The notes under the pieces were generated by a model that saw nothing but the letters and a program-made list of their open reading frames with translations, was not told where the DNA came from and ran no database searches. A program made the position numbers and the translations under genes. 60,813 nucleotides of DNA from Rickettsiales bacterium (lineage in GTDB: Bacteria; Bacteroidota; Bacteroidia; Cytophagales; Cyclobacteriaceae), in assembly GCA_002729235.1 (NCBI GenBank), contig PBTY01000092.1, positions 1-60,813 on the forward strand, written 5' to 3'. Shown piece after piece: positions 54,923-60,813 of the stretch. Every line of letters starts with the position of its first letter. Position 1 is the first letter of the stretch.

Positions 54923-57568
54923 ATGAAAAATCTAACCAAATTTCCTACTACCTGGTTCCGACAGGGACTTATAATAGCGCTGGCAGCGCTGTTATCGCTG
55001 CTCTATAGGAATGCTTTTGCCCAATCCAGTGAGAAAATAGACTTGACTCTTCAAGAGGCTACCTTCGAGGAGGCCGTTGAGGAATTGATCAAGAAAACGG
55101 ATGTGAACATCATCTACAACAATGAGGAGATCAAGGATCTTCCAAAAATTACACTACAACTAAAGCAAGTAACAGTGGAGCAAGCGCTTGACGAACTCTT
55201 AAAGGATTCCAATCTATCGTATCAGAAAATCAATGACACCATAGTAGTTGGGCCGACTAAAGACGATCCGAATCCCCCCTCGGCACCGGGGTTCAAGCAA
55301 ACACTACGTGGCACTATCTATGATAAGGACTCTCAAGCCCCGCTTTCCTTTGCCACGGTTCAGGTGATGACTACTGAAACAGTCAAAGGTGCTATTACCG
55401 ATATTGATGGCAACTTTAGCATTCCCAACCTTCCAATTGGTAGACATTCCATAAAGGTGTCCTTCGTAGGTTATGAGGATGCCTATGTGAACGACATCCT
55501 TTTAGGTACAGGTAAAGAAACAATCATTACAGTATCCTTATCTGAACAGTTAACCAATTTAAGTGAGGTGGTAGTAACTGCGTCTAATGGTGAGCCAATC
55601 AATGAAATGGCTACTGTAAGTGCCAAATCTTTTGATGCGGAGGAAACCAAACGCTATGCAGCGAGTATCAGTGACCCGGCGCGTATGGCGCTATCCTTTG
55701 CTGGCGTAGCTACTACTGATGATGCTTCCAATGAGATCGTCATCCGTGGTAATTCACCCAATTGGATGCTTTGGAAACTGGAGGGAGTTGAAATCCCCAG
55801 CCCAAATCACTTTGCAGAGGAAGGGTATTCATCTGGGGCCATTAGTATCTTAAGTTCCAACATGTTGGGTAACTCAGATTTCTATACCGGAGCCTTTTCT
55901 GCGGACTATGGCAATGCCCTTTCCGGAATCTTTGATTTGAAATTACGTAACGGTAATAATCAGGAATATGAGCATACCTTTCAGGCAGGCGTGTTGGGAG
56001 TAGATTTTGCATCCGAAGGCCCTTTTAAAAAAGGATATAGCGGATCATATTTATTTAACTACAGATACTCTACTCTGGGATTGCTGAATGCCTTAAACTT
56101 TGAGGTTTCTGAAAATGCCTTGCCTAGTTACCAGGATTTGTCTTTCAAATTCAATCTGCCAACCGAGAACCTGGGAACTTTTTCCATCTGGGGAATCGGT
56201 GGATTATCCAAAGCTGTTGAGCATTTTGAGCCAGACTCCATTGAAGTGGATGATTGGGAGTATGGCTACCACGATGATACCTATACCGGGATGTTTGCCT
56301 ACGGATTAACACATAATTACTTCATTGATAATAATTCCTTTGTAGAGACAGTCATCTCCCATTCAAAAAGTTTTAGTGATGAGAATTATGAGACTATGGA
56401 TTCAACCTGGACATTGAGTCCTGTATTTCAGGATGACCTGAACAAGGGAGCTATAAGACTAAGTTCTTATTACAATCGCAAGATCAACAGCCGATTGACT
56501 ATGCGCACTGGTGCAATTATTAGCCGTCTCAATTACCATTATGAATCCAGAGAATGGATGTCAAAAGACAATGAGTGGAATGTAGAAATTGATACAGAAG
56601 GCAATACCTATTTGTACCAAGGTTATGTGATGGGTAAGTACAAGTTCTCGGATAAAGTGGTCGCAACAGGCGGTGTGCACTATACTCGATTTGAGTTGAA
56701 CAAGGATCAGGTTTTAGAACCAAGATTAAGTTTAGCTGTGGGAATGAAAAACCAACAGAAATTAACTTTCGGTTATGGTCGTCACAGCAGACATGAGAGT
56801 TTGCCTCTGTACTTTGTGAGAACATATGCGGATAATGGACAGATTTACATGCCAAATCGGATGTTGGAATTGACCAGAGCATCACATTACGTACTTGGAT
56901 ATGAAAAAGCGTTCTCCAAATCGCTGAACTTCAAAATTGAAGGATATTATCAGCAGGTGAACAACCTACCAGTTCCGAACAATCCCGATTCCTATTATAC
57001 CCCAATTTTTGGAGGATATAGTGATCTGGATACATTGGTCAACAAGGGGAAGGCACGTAACATTGGGATAGAGTTGACCCTTCAGCGATTCTTTGCCAAC
57101 AACTATTACTTCCTGGTAACCAGTTCCATTTTTGATTCCAAGTATCAGCCATTGGATGGCAAATGGTACAACAGCCGTTACAACCTCAATTATGTAAACA
57201 ATTTCGTATTCGGGAAGGAATTTGAATGGGGGGATAACAAACGAGTTGGTTTGAATACCAAAGTGATGTGGACTGGAGGCAAGCGTCAGTACCCAATTGA
57301 TTTGGAGCGATCAAAAGCTGAGGATGAAACGTATGTGTTTGAGGATCAGCCTTGGTCTCATCAAACGCCTGATTATTTCCGTTTGGATGCTGGAGTAAAG
57401 GTTCACTTTTTCAAAAAAGGGAAAGAGCAGGTCATCTCATTGGATATCCAAAATGTGACAAATCGATTAAATACCTGGGCACAGTTTTACAATCCACAAA
57501 CAGACAAAGTGGAAGATTTTCCAATGGCTGGTTTGATTCCGATATTGAATTATCGATTGGAATTTTAA
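54923..57568 (+). CDS. TonB-dependent receptor with STN signalling domain
   Basis: I chose the ATG at 54923 (MKNLTKFPTTWFRQ, then a hydrophobic segment cut after AFAQ); a GTG nine codons upstream is possible. The 881-residue protein has a secretin/TonB short N-terminal (STN) domain (about 35-105), a CarboxypepD_reg beta sandwich (about 125-205), a plug (about 210-320) and an outer-membrane barrel ending in YRLEF. The STN domain transmits substrate binding to FecR. No SusD-like partner follows, so uptake of a non-glycan ligand is possible; the ligand is unknown. Confidence 0.9.
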   Translation: MKNLTKFPTTWFRQGLIIALAALLSLLYRNAFAQSSEKIDLTLQEATFEEAVEELIKKTDVNIIYNNEEIKDLPKITLQLKQVTVEQALDELLKDSNLSYQKINDTIVVGPTKDDPNPPSAPGFKQTLRGTIYDKDSQAPLSFATVQVMTTETVKGAITDIDGNFSIPNLPIGRHSIKVSFVGYEDAYVNDILLGTGKETIITVSLSEQLTNLSEVVVTASNGEPINEMATVSAKSFDAEETKRYAASISDPARMALSFAGVATTDDASNEIVIRGNSPNWMLWKLEGVEIPSPNHFAEEGYSSGAISILSSNMLGNSDFYTGAFSADYGNALSGIFDLKLRNGNNQEYEHTFQAGVLGVDFASEGPFKKGYSGSYLFNYRYSTLGLLNALNFEVSENALPSYQDLSFKFNLPTENLGTFSIWGIGGLSKAVEHFEPDSIEVDDWEYGYHDDTYTGMFAYGLTHNYFIDNNSFVETVISHSKSFSDENYETMDSTWTLSPVFQDDLNKGAIRLSSYYNRKINSRLTMRTGAIISRLNYHYESREWMSKDNEWNVEIDTEGNTYLYQGYVMGKYKFSDKVVATGGVHYTRFELNKDQVLEPRLSLAVGMKNQQKLTFGYGRHSRHESLPLYFVRTYADNGQIYMPNRMLELTRASHYVLGYEKAFSKSLNFKIEGYYQQVNNLPVPNNPDSYYTPIFGGYSDLDTLVNKGKARNIGIELTLQRFFANNYYFLVTSSIFDSKYQPLDGKWYNSRYNLNYVNNFVFGKEFEWGDNKRVGLNTKVMWTGGKRQYPIDLERSKAEDETYVFEDQPWSHQTPDYFRLDAGVKVHFFKKGKEQVISLDIQNVTNRLNTWAQFYNPQTDKVEDFPMAGLIPILNYRLEF

Positions 57569-57576
57569 AAATTAGA

Positions 57577-57601
57577 GGGGTGTGAGTATCACACTCCTTT
57601 T
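57577..57601. terminator. Bidirectional terminator
   Basis: GGGGTGTGA pairs with TCACACTCC (one G-T pair) with a 3-nt loop and a T run on the plus side, between two converging genes. Confidence 0.75.
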
Positions 57602-58704
57602 CAATTGGCTCGAACCTGAAGTTCGCTAGTACTCAATTTAATGTAGTGATATCCGTTCCAATATTCCTCGGACAAATCATTTTCCGCTTCTTCGAAAAAC
57701 ACATCAGTCTTGGACATTTCATTGTGAGGGAAGTTGTCCAGGTTGTCAGAATTGATGTTATTGTTGACAAGAATGCATTTGAATTCATAGGCTTTTTCTA
57801 ACTCAAAGTATTGGCCCGTATAAGAAACAGAGGTTAAGTGATATCTGCCTTTTAAAAATTCAAACTCCTCCGTCCATTTGGCATATTCCCAGAAAGGGCT
57901 TCTATCAGCATCAGGTTCATACACCATTTTGACAATGGCATAGGTTTCATCTTCGATGTAGAGTGTCCCTGAGACATAACCTTTTCGATGTTTGGGAGTG
58001 AAGCTTACCTCATATACCGAGTGTTCCTGATAAGATCTCTTTCCTTCATATTCGTACTGATAGAGCCTGCGATTGCGTTTGCTTAAGAAAGAGTTTTTTC
58101 TCCAGATTGATGAAATAGCCATGTCATGTGCGTGACCACTCATCATGGTTGCATGTCCACCAATATCCTTTGGTTTCATGACGTTTTTCCGGGTCTTTAT
58201 TGGAGCAATCTTGATATTGTTTAATCGCACATTGGAAGGTAAGAGGATATCCAACACGCCTTCTGCGAGGTATACCATGGAGCTGTCGGACAACAGTTTT
58301 TCTTTGTAATAGCTCGTCAATCTTAACGGCTCCATTTCGTAGTTGGTGATCAACCGTTCGAAAACGCGCTGCATCAAAATGTCTCCTGTAAGAACCGTTA
58401 CCGCATCCAAAGACAACGTCGATTCCTTCATTTCTACTTCGAAATAAGTTTGCTCATTGACGTTTTGGGTAAATGGCTCAAACCCAATAAATGAAACCTG
58501 AATGGTGGTGTCTTCTGGATGCTCTTTAAGAATAACGAATTGACCTTCAATATTGCTAATGGTAGTGGTATTGCCGAGAGTAACGTGAGCGAAGGGTATG
58601 GGCTCTTTGGTGAGGTGATCGGTTACTTGCCCTGTTATTTCTTGCGCAAAAAGCTGGTTTGCTGCAAGCAAGCAGAAAGCAATGGTGGCGGTGTGTCTAA
58701 GCAT
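57601..58704 (-). CDS. Carboxypeptidase-regulatory-like secreted protein
   Basis: The 367-residue protein has a signal peptide cut after LFAQ and an N-terminal CarboxypepD_reg-like domain (about 22-100; ITGQVTDHLTKEPIPFAHV). The C-terminal 260 residues are beta-rich and similar in style to outer-membrane-associated Bacteroidetes proteins, with no motif of known function. It converges on the TonB receptor gene and is probably not in its operon. Confidence 0.75.
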   Translation of the reverse strand: MLRHTATIAFCLLAANQLFAQEITGQVTDHLTKEPIPFAHVTLGNTTTISNIEGQFVILKEHPEDTTIQVSFIGFEPFTQNVNEQTYFEVEMKESTLSLDAVTVLTGDILMQRVFERLITNYEMEPLRLTSYYKEKLLSDSSMVYLAEGVLDILLPSNVRLNNIKIAPIKTRKNVMKPKDIGGHATMMSGHAHDMAISSIWRKNSFLSKRNRRLYQYEYEGKRSYQEHSVYEVSFTPKHRKGYVSGTLYIEDETYAIVKMVYEPDADRSPFWEYAKWTEEFEFLKGRYHLTSVSYTGQYFELEKAYEFKCILVNNNINSDNLDNFPHNEMSKTDVFFEEAENDLSEEYWNGYHYIKLSTSELQVRAN

Positions 58705-58845
58705 GTCGGTGGTTTACTTCGACGAATGAACGAAATAAACTGATGAAAATCAAGAAGTTACCTATGAAAATTGATGTAACAACTTACAATTTTACGAGAA
58801 TTGTAAAAAGAAGAGGCGATTTAAACGTTTGGTTGACAAAATGGA

Positions 58846-58871
58846 AATAAAAAAGGCAGGTATAACCTGCC
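58846..58871 (-). terminator. Terminator of lspA
   Basis: GGCAGGT-ATA-ACCTGCC followed on the minus strand by a T run, 24 bases after the lspA stop. Confidence 0.85.
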
Positions 58872-58894
58872 TCATCACGATGTATGTTTTATTC

Positions 58895-59536
58895 TTAATT
58901 TTCTGATTCTGCCAATTCAGGTGTGGCCTCTTTCTCATCTTCATGCTTTCCAAAATAACGCTTTTGGAAGATGAGGATAAAGGTAATTCCCATGAAAATA
59001 GAAGCATCTGCCACGTTGAATACCGGCCATAAAGCCATGTAATCTCCACCAATGATTGGCACCCAATCGGCAATACGACCTTCCCAGATGTCGATATAGA
59101 ACATATCCACTACCTGCCCATAAAACCATGGTGTAGGAGCATCGAACGGCGCATTGTCCAACCAGACACCGTAGAAGATACTATCCACCAGGTTTCCAAT
59201 AGCACCGCCCAGTATCATAGCGATACAAATGAGTAAACCATTACTGTGCTCTTTTTTGTATAGGGTGTACAGATAATATCCGATAGCCACCATAGCCCCC
59301 AAGCGGAAAATGGTCAATACCAGCTTGCCGTTTTCGATAAACCCGATTTCCATCCCAAAGGCCATTCCCGGATTAGTCAAATAATGCAACTTGAACCAGT
59401 CACCAAAGATCTGAATCTGGCCTTGTGACCCCTTGGTCATGTTGAAATGCACGGCCATTTTCACGATCTGATCTATTCCGATAACCAGTATACTGATTAG
59501 GTAAAAGATGTATAGCGGGGTTCTTTTTTTCTCCAT
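58895..59536 (-). CDS. lspA: Lipoprotein signal peptidase (signal peptidase II)
   Basis: LspA cleaves the signal peptide of prolipoproteins in the inner membrane after lipid is attached to the lipobox Cys; many lipoproteins of this window need it. The 213-residue protein has four membrane segments, NPGMAF (55-60), GGAIGNLVDS with catalytic Asp118 and FNVADASI with catalytic Asp177. It is longer than the E. coli enzyme because of an insert near 125-170, common in Bacteroidetes. It follows ileS on the same strand. Confidence 0.95.
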   Translation of the reverse strand: MEKKRTPLYIFYLISILVIGIDQIVKMAVHFNMTKGSQGQIQIFGDWFKLHYLTNPGMAFGMEIGFIENGKLVLTIFRLGAMVAIGYYLYTLYKKEHSNGLLICIAMILGGAIGNLVDSIFYGVWLDNAPFDAPTPWFYGQVVDMFYIDIWEGRIADWVPIIGGDYMALWPVFNVADASIFMGITFILIFQKRYFGKHEDEKEATPELAESEN

Positions 59537-59554
59537 GTTAGTTTAATCTTCGGT

Positions 59555-59672
59555 TGGCTCAAAATAATGTAAACAACCTTTTGTCATTCTGAATTTATTT
59601 CAGAATCTAATTCATCTTTTAAAATTATAGATCCTGAATCAAGTTCAGGATGACGCTCAATATTTTGAGCCA
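59555..59672. repeat. Inverted-repeat element between ileS and lspA
   Basis: TGGCTCAAAATA at the left is the exact reverse complement of TATTTTGAGCCA at the right. Inside are ATTCTGAA/TTCAGAAT and ATCCTGAA/TTCAGGAT hairpins. It is the same class of element as 12091-12259. Confidence 0.7.
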
Positions 59673-59683
59673 CGAAATATAAC

Positions 59684-60813
59684 TTACTTAGCTACTTCCA
59701 GTTCCACAGTCATTTCCAGACCGTCTATATCCAGTGAAGTACCACCATTAGCTTGTTCAACATACTCCAAAGAAAGCGCCTGGGTTTCTTTTTGGATATA
59801 ATTTTTGTAAGCCTCTACTGAAGTTTTTAACAAATCGTCAGTTGTATGATAGCTCACTTTGATTTTATCCTGTACCTCAAGACCCTGATCTTTTCTCAAG
59901 TTTTGAAGCCTGTTGACAACATCTCGGCTAATACCTTCTTGCTTCAAATCATCTGTAATAGTGATGTCCAAAGCAACAGTTAAACCGTCTTCACTAGCAA
60001 CCAACCATCCTGGGATGTCTTCAGAAGTGATTTCCACATCTTCTAATCCAAGAGTGATAGTTTCTCCATCAAGAACGAGCTGGCACTCTCCAGATTGTTC
60101 CAGTGATTTGATCTGATCCTGATCCATTTGGTTGATCAATGGAGCCAGCTGCTTCATCTTAGGTCCAAAATGTTGACCCAGTTTACGGAAGTTTGGTTTG
60201 ATTTTCTTCACCAAAATTCCAGAAGCATCATCGATGTATTCCACTTCTTTCACATTGGTTTCAGAGATAATCAACTCAGCTACTTTCTCGATTCGCTCTT
60301 TATCTGCTTCGTTTAAGATCGGAATCAAGACTTTATGTAATGGCTGACGTACCTTGATTTTCTCTTTCTTTCTCAAGCTGTGAACCAAAGAAGAAGCACT
60401 TTGTGCCAGATGCATGCGTTTCTCCAACTCCACATCGATCAACGACTCATCCGCCTTAGGGAAATCCGCTAAGTGAACTGACTCGCTGTTGTCCAATCCA
60501 GATACAGCGTTCAAATCCTTGAACAATTGCTCAGAATAGAACGGAGCTATTGGAGCAGAAAGTTGAGCTACTGTTGCCAAAGCGGTGTAAAGTGTTTGGT
60601 AAGCAGCCTCCTTGTCTTCATTGTAGTCACCTACCCAGAAACGTTTTCTATTCAAACGAACGTACCAGTTACTTAGCTCATCCGTTACAAAGTTTTGGAT
60701 CGCACGAGCTGCTCTAGTTGGCTCATATTCATTAAATGCCGCATCTACTTCTTTGATCAGACTGTTCAGTCTACTCATTACCCAACGGTCACTCTCCGTA
60801 CGTTTCTCCATAG
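59684..60813 (-). CDS. ileS: Isoleucyl-tRNA synthetase, C-terminal part (cut by window edge)
   Basis: The visible 375 residues are the C-terminal part of IleRS, which charges tRNA-Ile. They include the anticodon-binding helical region (DRWVMSRLNSLIKEVDAAF, RFWVGDYNEDKEAAYQTLY) and the extended C-terminal domain of the long IleRS form (VRQPLHKVLIPIL, EGISRDVVNRLQNLRKDQGL). The frame is open to the window edge, and the Met at 60811 is internal. The catalytic domain lies outside. The pairing with lspA downstream is typical of this phylum. Confidence 0.92.
   Translation of the reverse strand, partial: MEKRTESDRWVMSRLNSLIKEVDAAFNEYEPTRAARAIQNFVTDELSNWYVRLNRKRFWVGDYNEDKEAAYQTLYTALATVAQLSAPIAPFYSEQLFKDLNAVSGLDNSESVHLADFPKADESLIDVELEKRMHLAQSASSLVHSLRKKEKIKVRQPLHKVLIPILNEADKERIEKVAELIISETNVKEVEYIDDASGILVKKIKPNFRKLGQHFGPKMKQLAPLINQMDQDQIKSLEQSGECQLVLDGETITLGLEDVEITSEDIPGWLVASEDGLTVALDITITDDLKQEGISRDVVNRLQNLRKDQGLEVQDKIKVSYHTTDDLLKTSVEAYKNYIQKETQALSLEYVEQANGGTSLDIDGLEMTVELEVAK

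Overview
The window comes from a chromosome of the phylum Bacteroidota, most likely the order Cytophagales. The signs are a DUF4295 gene next to ftsY, a type IX secretion sorting domain, Bacteroidetes-type ECF sigma/FecR/TonB regulation, PadR-linked FtsX permeases with a prefix domain, LspA beside IleRS, weak ribosome binding sites, and many lipoproteins with acidic residues after the lipobox cysteine. No species is assigned. I saw no rRNA, tRNA or CRISPR array.

Layout. Positions 1-34705 are mostly ordinary chromosome. They hold a DUF4295 protein and FtsY; a large secreted BNR/sortilin-type protein; envelope proteins; a hydrolase-OsmC fusion; a SRPBCC/GyrI protein; a DMT exporter; an OmpR-type two-component system facing a DM13 lipoprotein/outer-membrane protein pair; a translationally coupled LVIVD lipoprotein/beta-barrel operon; a surface-repeat protein; a B12-dependent ribonucleotide reductase; a Cthe_2159-type beta-helix lipoprotein; a tail-collar-like protein; a DUF3352-MORN protein; and a PadR/FtsX permease pair. 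Positions 34706-46215 are accessory. A REP-associated transposase (RAYT) lies between REP hairpins and is followed by a duplicated permease tail. Then comes a compact four-gene operon (cytosine-5 DNA methyltransferase, double-GHKL ATPase, receiver-like protein, small caspase/CHAT-like protein), and then a polymorphic toxin with an adjacent putative immunity gene. Positions 46216-49007 and 52906-53689 are packed with dispersed hairpin repeats. The rest holds a secreted WD40-caspase protein, an ECF sigma/FecR/TonB-receptor set, a carboxypeptidase-regulatory-like protein, LspA and the C-terminal part of IleRS.

The strongest candidate for an undescribed system is the operon at 35707-40804. All junctions overlap (8, 1 and 14 nt), so the four proteins are probably made together. 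My reading is a methylation-guarded conflict system. The methyltransferase would mark self DNA, and the MutL/MORC-like front half of the ATPase would sense DNA state. Its histidine-kinase-like back half would signal to the receiver, and the caspase-like protein would be the effector. No nuclease is visible in the operon. The domain calls rest on motifs read in the sequence; the mechanism is inference.

Second in interest is a set of three copies of a roughly 80-nt hairpin (46705, 48143, 53094). One copy carries a paired A-T to T-A change that preserves the stem, which suggests selection for structure. Third is the toxin gene: its distal half is visibly A+T-richer than its front half, as expected when toxin tips are exchanged by recombination.
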